Shown: positions 54,366 through 63,127 of the stretch, piece after piece
How positions within the stretch are numbered: position 1 is the stretch's first letter
Layout: the number at the start of each line of letters is the position of its first letter
Source of the DNA: Nitrosospira sp. Nsp11
GTDB lineage: Bacteria; Pseudomonadota; Gammaproteobacteria; Burkholderiales; Nitrosomonadaceae
Direction: 5' to 3'
Assembly (NCBI RefSeq): GCF_900142705.1
Contig: NZ_FRBV01000005.1
Span: 62,001-126,000, forward strand
Length of the DNA stretch: 64,000 nt
Translations under genes and position numbers: made by a program
Notes under the pieces: model-generated
The model's database searches: none
What the model saw: the letters and a program-made list of their open reading frames with translations, nothing else
Told to the model about the DNA's origin: nothing

Positions 54366-56117
54366 CTACGAACTGCACGATAATGCCGAACAGCCCGCCT
54401 TGTGCCGCGCCCACTCCGGCCGCCGGCCCGCAAGCTCGTCATGCTCGGGCTGTTCGTCATATGGACGTTTCAGAACCTCCATGAGCCGTGTAATGACAGA
54501 AGCGTCGCCGCGCTCCAGCGCTTCAATTGCCTGCTGAGCGAGGTAATTACGCAGTACATACTTGGGATTCGCCCGGCTCATCCGCTGATAACGCAGATCC
54601 GGAGGATTATCATCCAGCCGCAGCCGCGCAATATAACGGCGCAGCCAGCCGGCCAGGCGGCCAAGCTGCGCAGGTTCGAATGCTCGCTGCTCATCGTAGA
54701 ATGCCTTCCGGAATAGCTCCGCCAATGCCCGGTCATCAATATGATCCACATTGCCGAGATTGCCGGAGTTGTCCATCGCCGAGTCGCCCATTGTTCCGGC
54801 TGTGCTTCCGGGCGTGCCATTCACAGGAATTTTCATCAGGGCGCGAAAGAACAGCGTCATATCCGTCTCGACTTGTTGCAGCAAATCGAACAGCTCGCCG
54901 ATGAGCGCATCGTCATCTCTATGGTTCAGTGAAGCGAGTCCAAGCTTGTCGGCCAGCATTTCACGCCAGCTGTTATTAAAGGTTTCGCCATAGACCGCTA
55001 ATCCCTGCTCCAGCGCGGCGTGATCCCCGATCAGGGGCGCGAGCGCGTTTGCGAGACGTATAAGATTCCATTGCGCGATTTGCGCCTGGTTACCAAAGCA
55101 GTAACGTCGTCCCTGGGCATCCGTGGTGTTGGGTGTCCACTGAAAATCGAAACCTTCCAGCCAGCCATAAGGGCCATAGTCGATCGTCAATCCCAGGATC
55201 GACATATTGTCGGTATTCATCACGCCATGGACAAAGCCTACGTGCATCCAGTGGGCAACCAGCAAGCCGGTGCGCCGGCAGATCTCCTCGAACCAGCGGG
55301 CATAAATCGAAGGTACGGAAACAGGAGAAGATATCGAATGTGTAGAAGAGGAAGGTATCGGCAGTTCAGGAAAATGCTCTCGTATCACGTAATCCGCCAA
55401 GCGCTTGAGTACATCGGGCTCATCCTGCGCGGCAAGTATTTCGAAGCTGCCGAAGCGTATGAACGAGGGCGCGACACGGCAGACGATAGCGCCCATCTCG
55501 GCCTGTGGATTGCCGTCGTAGAACATATCGCGCACCACCGATTCACCCGTTGCAACCAGGCTCAATGCGCGCGTCGTCGGCACCCCGAGATAATGCATGG
55601 CTTCGCTGCACAGGAACTCGCGGACTGATGAACGGAGCACCGCCCGGCCATCTGCGGTGCGCGAATACGGCGTTTTGCCCGCGCCCTTGAGCTGCAGCTC
55701 AAATCGCCTGCCGTCATGGCGCAGTATCTCGCCCAGGGTGATGGCGCGGCCGTCACCCAGTTGCCCCGCCCAATGGCCAAACTGATGACCGCCGTAGCGT
55801 GCCGCATAGGGTTGCATGCCGGGAAGGATACGGTTGCCACCCAGTACCTCCGCCGCCATGCCTAAAGGCGAGCCCGGCGGCAAGATGCCAAGCATCTCCC
55901 CCACGGGTTCGGCCCAGGCGAGCAGCCGTGGCGCGCATACAGGAGTCGGCGCGACGCGGGTATAGCATGCTCCGCGCACTGCACGGGGCACATTATTCGT
56001 TACCGGGTCACCCGGGAGGCAACGCACAAAGCTGTTGTCGAATTTCGCATCGCACAAGTCCACGAGCTCAGCGCGTTCCAGGGCCACATCGCTAAGCTTG
56101 AGATTTTGCTGGATCAT
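54366..56117 (-). CDS. selO: Protein adenylyltransferase SelO (YdiU family)
   Basis: SelO pseudokinase that transfers AMP to Ser/Thr/Tyr of redox proteins, a response to oxidative stress. Family motifs are PYAARYGGHQFGHWAGQLGDG, QLKGAGKTPYSRTADGRAVL, HGVMNTDNMSILGLTIDYGP (active-site Asn and Asp) and the C-terminal cysteine end ALSCSS. I start at ATG 56117 (583 residues) because GAGGA lies 5 bases upstream; an in-frame ATG at 56177 would add 20 residues and lie close to the divergent gene's leader. It is convergent with the PRC-barrel gene. Confidence 0.9.
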   Translation of the reverse strand: MIQQNLKLSDVALERAELVDLCDAKFDNSFVRCLPGDPVTNNVPRAVRGACYTRVAPTPVCAPRLLAWAEPVGEMLGILPPGSPLGMAAEVLGGNRILPGMQPYAARYGGHQFGHWAGQLGDGRAITLGEILRHDGRRFELQLKGAGKTPYSRTADGRAVLRSSVREFLCSEAMHYLGVPTTRALSLVATGESVVRDMFYDGNPQAEMGAIVCRVAPSFIRFGSFEILAAQDEPDVLKRLADYVIREHFPELPIPSSSTHSISSPVSVPSIYARWFEEICRRTGLLVAHWMHVGFVHGVMNTDNMSILGLTIDYGPYGWLEGFDFQWTPNTTDAQGRRYCFGNQAQIAQWNLIRLANALAPLIGDHAALEQGLAVYGETFNNSWREMLADKLGLASLNHRDDDALIGELFDLLQQVETDMTLFFRALMKIPVNGTPGSTAGTMGDSAMDNSGNLGNVDHIDDRALAELFRKAFYDEQRAFEPAQLGRLAGWLRRYIARLRLDDNPPDLRYQRMSRANPKYVLRNYLAQQAIEALERGDASVITRLMEVLKRPYDEQPEHDELAGRRPEWARHKAGCSALSCSS

Positions 56118-56203
56118 ATAGTCCTCGGCATGGAATAGAGGTTCCTTGACAGGTGTCCATAGTAGACCTAAATTCATTTATAGACATGAACAAGGAGAAA
56201 AAG

Positions 56204-56464
56204 ATGCCTAAACTGACGGACTACGTCAAAATGGCAGCGGATGAATATGTGCGGGAAGCAGGAAGCACCGAACTGGATACGCGCTGGATCGCGGAATTCT
56301 TTCAGGACTCTGGTGTGCAGGATGCATACCCCCGGCAGGATCTGGTCGCTTTCGCAGGCCTTGTGCAAAAAGAATTAACGAAAGAAAGCGAACGAGCGGC
56401 AAAAAAAGCAGACCTCCAGCTTGACAAGGTCATCCGCGGCGTCAAGCTCCCCCGCAGGCCATAA
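56204..56464 (+). CDS. Conserved hypothetical small protein
   Basis: An 86-residue soluble protein from ATG 56204, chosen because CAAGGAG is 8 bases before it (the frame is open further up). It is helical with an acidic centre (RWIAEFFQDSGVQDAYPRQD) and a Lys/Arg-rich C-terminus. It is not recognised. It is divergent from selO, with under 90 bases between the start codons. Confidence 0.5.
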   Translation: MPKLTDYVKMAADEYVREAGSTELDTRWIAEFFQDSGVQDAYPRQDLVAFAGLVQKELTKESERAAKKADLQLDKVIRGVKLPRRP

Positions 56465-56599
56465 ACGCTCGTTCATCATCCACCATCACGAACCCGAACC
56501 GCTTCGAGCAGGAAATCCTGGATCATCGAAGTCCGGACCCTGCACTCACAGGTACTGCACTTGAGTCGAGTACAGTTGGGCGCAAAGGCCAGCGGTTCA

Positions 56600-56683
56600 A
56601 CAACACCGGACCAAATTTTCACTTCCCGCCGCCCGCTTCAATACCGCAACAATCTGCCCCACTGAAAACCGTTTCTTCTTCAT
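56600..56683 (-). pseudogene. IS3-family OrfA remnant
   Basis: An ATG at 56681-56683 starts KKKRFSVGQIVAVLKRAAG, the N-terminal end of IS3-family OrfA, preceded by the usual leader (GAACGGAGGTCTGTTTGCA). After about 20 codons the similarity is lost. No OrfB or second terminal repeat was seen. The rest of the gap 56465-56946 holds nothing else recognised and is AT-rich towards 56880. Confidence 0.6.
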
Positions 56684-56946
56684 TGCAAACAGACCTCCGT
56701 TCAAGGTCAAGTTTGCCGAAAAATTGACTTTCTGTCTGGTCCTGAATTCCCACATCAGATCACCATTTTTTGGCATATTCCGGGGATGCTGCAGCCAGGA
56801 TTCAGGGTTCTATATATAAATAAAATATTATGGTTACAATCAAAACATGTGACTTTTATTTATAGTAATACTGAGTACAATTCGAACCATGGACCGCATT
56901 ACGATGAAGCGGCTTTCAGTTCATCCATTTCATTGGAGTCTACCTC

Positions 56947-57345
56947 ATGCAAAAAGAAATAAGGAAGTTTGTAGCGGCTATATCCATGCTGGGCCTACTG
57001 GCAGGCTGCTTGGAGACCGGTGCAATCGAAGCGAAGAAGGACGACACAAGTTTGTCCGCACAAAATATCAGGCCTTTTGTCGACCACGACGGCCTCGCCA
57101 GGCGGTATGAAGACCGGGCCAGCAAGCTGCTGGAAATAGCAGCGGAACACGAGAAACGGCTCCAGTATTACAAGGACAAAAGCTACCTCTACGGGAAATC
57201 CGGGCGGGATTCACAAGCGCGTGCCATTGCCGTGGTGCAAAAATACAAGCTGGCGGCAGAAAAAGCCGCTGAATCTGCTTTTCACCACAGGATGGTGTCG
57301 AAACTTGCGAAACGCGATTATATTGCTTCGACGGCGTCACATTGA
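56947..57345 (+). CDS. Lipoprotein, helical, unknown function
   Basis: A 132-residue exported protein with lipobox LLAGC (cysteine about residue 21), an acidic linker, and two amphipathic helices (about 55-80 and 90-125, Ala/Lys/Arg-rich, with a YYKDKSYLYGKSGRDSQARA link). No family is recognised. It is isolated, with transposon remnants on both sides. Confidence 0.55.
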   Translation: MQKEIRKFVAAISMLGLLAGCLETGAIEAKKDDTSLSAQNIRPFVDHDGLARRYEDRASKLLEIAAEHEKRLQYYKDKSYLYGKSGRDSQARAIAVVQKYKLAAEKAAESAFHHRMVSKLAKRDYIASTASH

Positions 57346-57558
57346 TTTGGGTTGACCCAGGAGCTCAGCGGTGGCTGGAACTGGATGAAACAGTACGGCT
57401 TGATTCTGCGGCACTGGCCGCAGATTAGCTGTTCGCAGCTTATCTCCTTTCCGGATATTTTTGCCTCTCGAACCTTAAAGAAGTCACTTACTCGTTATGA
57501 CCAGTCCCAAACGGGACCGCATCACTTTATTGAGTCAGGCCCAACTTTCGAGTCATAA

Positions 57559-58488
57559 ATGCCGCTATATATTGAAACGCCACTAGTTGAATCCCACTCG
57601 ATTAGCCGTAAAGTGGGTCAAACCATCTGGCTGAAAATGGAGTCCGCGCAACCATCCGGTTCGTTCAAGACCAGAGGAATCGGGTATGCATGCGAAGAAT
57701 ATTTTAAACGAGGAGCAAAACGCTTCATTGCGTCATCGGGCGGGAATGCAGGGCTGGCAGTTGCTTTTGCTGGACGGCGCCTTTCGGTACCGGTAACCAT
57801 TGTAGTGCCTGAGACAGCCTCGAAGCGGGCGGTGAATTTGATGTATTTAGAGAATGCGGAAGTTATAGTCCACGGGAAGTCTTTGGACGAAGCGCACCGA
57901 TTTGCACTATCACTTATGCAACCTGACGATGCATATATACATCCTTTCGATGACCCGCTGATTTGGAGAGGTCATGCCAGTCTAATTGATGAAATATTCC
58001 TTGCTGGTCTGAAGCCTGATGCGATCGTTCTGTCAGTTGGGGGCGGCGGCCTCCTATGCGGTGTCATAGAAGGATTGAAGCGGAATGGAGGTGCCGATGT
58101 GCCTGTCATCGCTGTTGAAACTGAAGGTGCGGACTCCTATGCGAAATCCTTGAACGCGGGACGCCTTGTCGAGCTTGCAACCATATCGAGTATTGCGACG
58201 ACGTTGGGAGCACGCACAGTTTGTGCACAAGCATTGGCATACTCAAAAAATCACCGAATCGAAAGTGTTGTGTTGCCGGACAAGTTGGCCGTTTCCGCTT
58301 CTTTGCAGTTTTTGAAAGACCATGGAACCGTCGTTGAGCCTGCTTGCGGCGTTGCGCTCGCTGCAGTGTACGAAAAAGTTGCAGCGTTATCAGGGTATAA
58401 AACGATATTAGTTATCGTATGCGGCGGTGTTGGTTCTACCGCTGATGACTTGGTTGAGCTGTCACGTCGGGAATGCGACGTGACATAA
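57559..58488 (+). CDS. PLP-dependent serine/threonine dehydratase-like enzyme
   Basis: A 309-residue fold-type II PLP enzyme. The cofactor lysine is in SGSFKTRG (about residues 33-40), the substrate loop SSGGNAGLAVAF follows near 59-70, and the phosphate-binding loop is SVGGGGLLCG (about 160-169). This is the pattern of L-serine/threonine dehydratases that yield pyruvate or 2-oxobutyrate and ammonia. No regulatory domain is present, as in biodegradative and serine dehydratase types. The ribosome site is weak. The codon and base pattern is more AT-rich than most neighbours, and IS remnants flank it, so horizontal origin is possible. Confidence 0.8.
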   Translation: MPLYIETPLVESHSISRKVGQTIWLKMESAQPSGSFKTRGIGYACEEYFKRGAKRFIASSGGNAGLAVAFAGRRLSVPVTIVVPETASKRAVNLMYLENAEVIVHGKSLDEAHRFALSLMQPDDAYIHPFDDPLIWRGHASLIDEIFLAGLKPDAIVLSVGGGGLLCGVIEGLKRNGGADVPVIAVETEGADSYAKSLNAGRLVELATISSIATTLGARTVCAQALAYSKNHRIESVVLPDKLAVSASLQFLKDHGTVVEPACGVALAAVYEKVAALSGYKTILVIVCGGVGSTADDLVELSRRECDVT

Positions 58489-58799
58489 TGTTGTGCTCCC
58501 AAGGTCGACATCGCCAAGGTCAGGAATGACTTGCAAACGTGAAACGACTTTTTTTCGGAGAGCGTGGAAATGGACAGGTTTGATCTATTTCTGGCTGAAA
58601 ACCTCTCCTGAACCCCCCCCTGAAACTGACTCTCCAAAGAGCTAAAGCCGAGTTCAGTTTCACATCCGGCATCTCCAATCAGGCATTAATTCCTCCCGGC
58701 GTGGTGGGGTTCGCGCCTAAATACTGACCAGGTAGAGAATGTACCGGCAAGCAGTCACTTAACCGTGTTATCCACAGGGTTTTCCAGTAATTTTGTGAG

Positions 58800-59295
58800 T
58801 GGTTGAGCATCTCGACGTTTGCATTAACTCGATGCCTTTCATGGCGCATGACGCGCCGCATGTTTCACTCGCACAATCTCCACAATGCGGCCCTCCGCCA
58901 GCACACGCTAAAAAATGATGTAGTTCGACGCACCAGCTCGTGCACAGAGTCCGGCGGGTCGGACCTTCCGGTGCGGCGTAAGCCCCGGGTGCTGTGCAAG
59001 CAGCTTGGTCCTTTCGCGCAGCTCCTGGCCTATTCACATGGGCGACAAGGCGAACACCGTCACCATATCGCCCACGATGCTCCATGAGCATCGAGAGTCG
59101 GCAAGGCTTGGGCCGAAGCGCTCGTTGCCAGGTTTTCTCGTCCGCGTCAGCCGCCCGATATTTTTTAGCGCCGCCGTTTCGATTAACCTCGTGACTAATG
59201 GTTGATAGCACCCTCCCAAGCTTTGCAGTGATTTGTCGAAATGAGCAGCGCAAGACAAGACCCGTTGAGATCTCCTCGCGCTCCATAAGCGTCAA
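58800..59295 (-). pseudogene. IS30-family transposase remnant
   Basis: The first 80 codons (LTLMEREEIS, then RQITAKLGRVLSTISHEVNR, then YRAADADEKTWQRA) match the N-terminal helix-turn-helix part of IS30 transposases. Further on the frame is scrambled by shifts, and the DDE catalytic part is not complete. The region 58489-58799 just before it has no gene that I can support. Confidence 0.7.
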
Positions 59296-59355
59296 ACCAC
59301 TAACTGATCTATTGAATCCACCACATCAAACTTTAAGCCCCGTCGAAAGATGCAG

Positions 59356-59397
59356 TTGACAATCACCTAGGTGATGCACTAGCATCAGGTGCATCAC
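59356..59397 (+). promoter_or_regulatory. Sigma-70 promoter with nested palindromic operators
   Basis: A -35 box TTGACA (59356-59361) and -10 box TAGCAT (59380-59385) are 18 bases apart. A perfect 14-bp palindrome ATCACCTAGGTGAT (59362-59375) fills the spacer. A second inverted repeat, GTGATGCAC (59371-59379) and GTGCATCAC (59389-59397), straddles the -10. Both would let a dimeric regulator block transcription; the ribbon-helix-helix-like protein encoded downstream at 59424 is the obvious candidate. Confidence 0.6.
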
Positions 59398-59423
59398 TAT
59401 CGGCTCCATAGAAGAGAAAAGAT

Positions 59424-59927
59424 ATGCCTACATCCAAGCCACGTATAACCATTACGCTTACCGAGGAGCAACACGCCATTTTGCGTCGGATCAGCGGGGC
59501 GAGCGGGCAAAGCATGAGTAGCGTGATTTCGGAATTCATGCTGACGGCACAACCCGCGCTGGAACGCATGGCAGTTGCGCTTCAGCAGCTCAAGCAGGAA
59601 CGCGATGCTGACCGCAAGCTGGTCGCTGATATGCTTTCAAAATCTCATGCGGACCGCGCCCACAAGAAAGTATCGGCGCTTCCCCGCGCGTCGCCGCACG
59701 CCCTCTTCGAAGCGATGGAACGTGCGATCCCCAGCGAGATAGAACCGGACGCGATCCAGTTTTGCGCAAGCGTAGACTTCGTCAGGCCAGATTCAGACAT
59801 GGCTGCTGATTTCCTTGCAGATGATGACGTTGGTTCCGCCTACGATAAACAGAAGCGCAGCACGTCCCCAAGGACGCGCGACGCTGTCAGGAACGCCAAA
59901 GGAGCATCAAAGAGGGCAAAAAAATAG
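59424..59927 (+). CDS. Ribbon-helix-helix-like DNA-binding protein
   Basis: A 167-residue soluble protein. The N-terminal 45 residues (SKPRITITLTEEQHAILRRI, then GQSMSSVISEFML) match a ribbon-helix-helix/CopG-type DNA-binding fold. The middle is Ala/Gln/Lys-rich and coiled; the C-terminus is acidic and then basic (GASKRAKK). The promoter just upstream contains two nested palindromes, suggesting autoregulation. GAAGAGAAAAGAT before ATG 59424 is the ribosome site. No toxin partner is adjacent; the next gene is a transporter. Confidence 0.7.
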   Translation: MPTSKPRITITLTEEQHAILRRISGASGQSMSSVISEFMLTAQPALERMAVALQQLKQERDADRKLVADMLSKSHADRAHKKVSALPRASPHALFEAMERAIPSEIEPDAIQFCASVDFVRPDSDMAADFLADDDVGSAYDKQKRSTSPRTRDAVRNAKGASKRAKK

Positions 59928-60027
59928 GGAAATTTACCGGGATCAGACAGGCGTAACCCAGGCTTTTTTCAACCCCCGGCACATTCCGGTAAACCAGCAG
60001 CAGTTACCTTCGGAAGGAATGATCTAT

Positions 60028-61389
60028 ATGTCTCCAACCAAGCACCACGATATTCCCGTATCGCCGGATCATTCACACCCTGCGGCGGCCGGTGCCGGAA
60101 TACAGCTGGACATTAAACCGGCCTCTGCCGCATTTGAAGCGAAATACCTCGCTCGCGACATACAAGCCGGCATCATAACCGGCGCAATGGCCATTCCACT
60201 GTCTGTCGGCATCGCGTTGATGTCCGATTACCCCATCAAGGTTGCGCTCGCAACCGTCGCGTTTGCATGTTTCATCGGCTGGATTAATGCTTTTATCAAA
60301 CCCGGCAATTATATTGGCGCACCTGGGGTCGCCGCAGGCCTCGCGCCTGTGCTGGCGATGGGTGTTGCGAACTTCGGGATGGAAAACATGGCGTTCGTCA
60401 TTTTCCTGACCTCCGCGATGCAAGCCCTGATATGGAAATTCAACTGGCAGAAGTATATCTTGCTGGCTGTGCCAAGTTATCTTGTCGAGGGCCTCCTGGC
60501 AGGGGTTGGCCTGAAGATAGCGCTAAAGTTCCTTACGTTTACTTACGAGATACCGGCAGAGCAGGAGTCGGCTGAGGTATTCTGGAACGGGGCGCGTATT
60601 CAGATGGCGCTTGTTTCCCTGGCTGGATTTGTTGCGTTTTTGTACCTGTTCTCCAAATACAAGGACAACAAACCTGCTGTACCTTACTTTTTGCTGATCG
60701 GCGCGAGCATTGTTGTAGCGCAGTTCCTGCCCGTCCCGATGCTGCACGTGGATAACGTGGACCTTATGCTCGCGCTGCCGCTGCCGCATTTTGATAGTGC
60801 CTTGACCTGGGTTTATATAATCAGCTTTGCGGCAATGCTGGCTGTGATCGATGTTATTGAGCAGGTCATGAGCAATGCCGCAATCGAGAAAATCGATCCG
60901 CTGGGACGCAAATGCAATACAAACAATAGCCTTCTCGCCATGTGGATAGGAAATATGGGCGCAAGCTTCTTCGGCGGCATGACCAATCTGGACGGCTTGG
61001 CGAAAAGTACGACCAACAAGCTGGCGGGTGCCAGGACCAAGTTCTCGGTGCTCGTAATCGGAATCGTGATCACCTTCTTCGTCATGAACTCACAGTACCT
61101 GGAGTATCTGCCCAAGTTTTCGCTGGCCGCCATCATGATTTTTACCGGCTGGAAAATGATTATGGGGCTTTGGCATGTGATCCATTACGGGCAATATGCG
61201 ATGGTCCTGGCTACGGTGTGTGCCTTGCTGGTTTATAAGGTGGGAATTTTCGAGGGGCTACTGATCGCTATGGCGGTGCACGGCCTCATCAATTATGTTG
61301 TCTTCAGCCAGGCGGACAAGATACCGGGCAAGGTCATCATCAAAAAATACCTCGATAAATTTTCCTCAAGTGGGGGCGGGGCAGACTAG
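60028..61389 (+). CDS. SulP-type membrane transporter without STAS domain
   Basis: A 453-residue inner-membrane protein of the SulP/SLC26 anion carrier family: about 10-12 transmembrane helices with AGIITGAMAIPLSVGIALM near residue 50, PGNYIGAPGVAAGLAPVLAM near 100 and a SFFGGMTNLDGLAKSTTN region near 320. The usual C-terminal cytoplasmic STAS domain is absent. The substrate (sulfate, bicarbonate or another anion) cannot be told. I start at ATG 60028 because GGAAGGA is 9 bases upstream; a longer frame is open above. Confidence 0.82.
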   Translation: MSPTKHHDIPVSPDHSHPAAAGAGIQLDIKPASAAFEAKYLARDIQAGIITGAMAIPLSVGIALMSDYPIKVALATVAFACFIGWINAFIKPGNYIGAPGVAAGLAPVLAMGVANFGMENMAFVIFLTSAMQALIWKFNWQKYILLAVPSYLVEGLLAGVGLKIALKFLTFTYEIPAEQESAEVFWNGARIQMALVSLAGFVAFLYLFSKYKDNKPAVPYFLLIGASIVVAQFLPVPMLHVDNVDLMLALPLPHFDSALTWVYIISFAAMLAVIDVIEQVMSNAAIEKIDPLGRKCNTNNSLLAMWIGNMGASFFGGMTNLDGLAKSTTNKLAGARTKFSVLVIGIVITFFVMNSQYLEYLPKFSLAAIMIFTGWKMIMGLWHVIHYGQYAMVLATVCALLVYKVGIFEGLLIAMAVHGLINYVVFSQADKIPGKVIIKKYLDKFSSSGGGAD

Positions 61390-61404
61390 CTGCCCATAGG
61401 GCAG
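61390..61404 (+). terminator. Short hairpin after the SulP gene
   Basis: CTGCCC-ATA-GGGCAG starts directly after the stop codon, followed by TAAAA. The stem is short but perfect, so it may be a weak terminator. Confidence 0.4.
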
Positions 61405-61767
61405 TAAAAGGGGTCAGCTCGCGAAACGGAAAAAATCGTACGTTAAGCCTCGATGAATATTCGTAGCGAGAGGAATTTGCTTTGTTCGAACTGCTTTCTT
61501 CGCCGCGTTGACCCTGCAAGACGCCCTCTCGAACCAACAGAATAGATTTGATTTTCATGAAGCATTTCGAGATCCCTGGCTGATTTCATCAAGGCAAGAA
61601 AGGAGCGAGAAAATCGCGATTTCCTCACCGCTCGACAGGCGAAGCAGTAACCTCGTACGTGACAAAACGGGCATCCAGCCATTTTGTCCACTTAGCGCCC
61701 TTGCGCATCAGATCCGCCAAGCATAGGGCGCTTTGCCGCCAACCTGCACCAAATACAGTACCGGAGT
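61405..61767. other. Region between convergent genes, no supported gene
   Basis: About 360 bases with overlapping ORFs on both strands (for example 61508-61726 and 61443-61691). None has a recognised motif or ribosome site. Decayed mobile DNA is possible. Confidence 0.4.
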
Positions 61768-62319
61768 TTATGGCGGTGGAGGTGGAGGGTTTCCAGGCGG
61801 CGGAGGCGGCGGCATCGTAGGGTTCGATAAAGGTGGGGACGGCGCCCCTAAAGGCTGGTTACGCGAGTTATCCATGACCTGGCCGGATACCGGTACCCGA
61901 TTACCTTTACCGTACATGCATTGGATATAACCCGTATCGTATCGTTGCTGGCGGATATCGCCTGAATCACGCGCGGTGCCGGTTCCCATCAGTCCACCCA
62001 GCAAGAGGCCACTACCCGCGCCAATCGCAGCACCGGTTCCCCCGCCGAAAGCCCCACCTGCCGCCGCGCCAACACCTGTACCGATGGCGGCAGTTCCCAA
62101 GCCGCTGAGTATCGAGGCCCGATTCGGCGTCTCTCCTCCAATTTGCGCACTCGCGTACTGTTTGCAGTAGGTATCGTCTTCTCGAAACTGATCGAATGTT
62201 TTGCCTGAGCCAGGCAATGCCATTACGCTGGGGCCGCTGGGAATGCTTGCGCACGACGCCAGGAAAAAAGGCGCAAGCAGTGTCAACAGTAAAGGCGCGC
62301 CGTATTGCATCTTTGTCAT
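61768..62319 (-). CDS. Glycine-zipper lipoprotein
   Basis: A 183-residue exported protein from ATG 62319 with signal peptide and lipobox FLASCAS (cysteine about residue 22). After a cysteine-containing helix it has a glycine-zipper membrane-like repeat (GLGTAAIGTGVGAAAGGAFG, then AAIGAGSGLLLGGLMG, about 75-115), followed by YIQCMYGKGNRVP and a C-terminal polyproline tail. This is the architecture of outer-membrane glycine-zipper proteins often induced in envelope stress. It is second in a two-gene unit, 14 bases after the preceding stop. Confidence 0.7.
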   Translation of the reverse strand: MTKMQYGAPLLLTLLAPFFLASCASIPSGPSVMALPGSGKTFDQFREDDTYCKQYASAQIGGETPNRASILSGLGTAAIGTGVGAAAGGAFGGGTGAAIGAGSGLLLGGLMGTGTARDSGDIRQQRYDTGYIQCMYGKGNRVPVSGQVMDNSRNQPLGAPSPPLSNPTMPPPPPPGNPPPPPP

Positions 62320-62333
62320 GGTGGATTCTCGTC

Positions 62334-62804
62334 TCAATTTTGGCTGGAAGGTTCAGGCGCTACCTGCAACCAGCCATCAGGGCACTTTTTAACGTAAGGG
62401 TAATAGCCTTCAGGATTTCTGCAATAGTGCCAGTAATTGATTTGTGGCTGCGGCACAGCTTGCTGGGGCTGCGGTTGCTGTTGTTGAATATATATTTGCG
62501 GAGCCGTTGGCACAGCCACTACGGGGGGATAGGCATAGTACGGGGCGCCATAACCATAACCGCCATAGCCACCGTAGCCACCGTAGCGAAAACCACCATA
62601 ATAGCCCAGGCCATAACCCATCCCTAATCCTAGTCCATATGCACCGAAGGCATAGCCCGGATAAAAACCTCCCCCATAATGATGGTGGCCACCCCCATGA
62701 TGGCCGCCGCCGTGACCTCCGCCATGGCCACCCCTTGCCCACAAGGCGGAGCCGGAAGTCAGCCCGAGCCCAAGGACGATAAGGCATACTAATTTAATTT
62801 TCAC
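62334..62804 (-). CDS. Secreted Gly/His/Tyr-rich protein
   Basis: A 156-residue exported protein with a signal peptide (1-23, ALWA). A His/Gly-rich stretch (GGHGGGHHGGGHHH) and a Tyr/Gly-rich stretch follow, then Gln/Pro repeats, then the conserved end YWHYCRNPEGYYPYVKKCPD. This tail with its two cysteines occurs in many short exported proteins of betaproteobacteria. The His-rich part may bind metal. It precedes and probably shares a transcript with the glycine-zipper lipoprotein gene. Confidence 0.72.
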   Translation of the reverse strand: MKIKLVCLIVLGLGLTSGSALWARGGHGGGHGGGHHGGGHHHYGGGFYPGYAFGAYGLGLGMGYGLGYYGGFRYGGYGGYGGYGYGAPYYAYPPVVAVPTAPQIYIQQQQPQPQQAVPQPQINYWHYCRNPEGYYPYVKKCPDGWLQVAPEPSSQN

Positions 62805-63127
62805 ATAAGCTCCAGTTCTGTATCAGCGCACCTTCGCAATTTAGCTTAACGCATCAAGCCCGCATTAGTGAACACATCAATATCATTTCATTTGGTTAGA
62901 ACATCAATCGCTCGCGGCGTTCCAAGGCCCGGATGAACCGGGTGAGAGTACTGTTGCGTCGCGCTGAATGAGCGTAGGCTATGGATATTGATAGTACTGC
63001 CTGGATCGGAACCCAGGATTTTTGGTGGAAACCCGGGCAGAGCAACCATGCATCTTTAGCAAGCTGTTCTTTTTCGATTAGAATTACCACATCCAATCTC
63101 CTGCGAACCCGCTTTAAAGGAACAATT
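62805..63127. other. Divergent promoter region before egtB
   Basis: About 320 bases between the secreted-protein gene (-) and egtB (+). No coding frame has support. AAAGGAAC at 63117-63124 is the egtB ribosome site. Confidence 0.4.

Noticed and set aside
62444-62782. Plus-strand ORF opposite the Gly/His-rich secreted protein
   Set aside because: It reflects the low-complexity repeats on the other strand.
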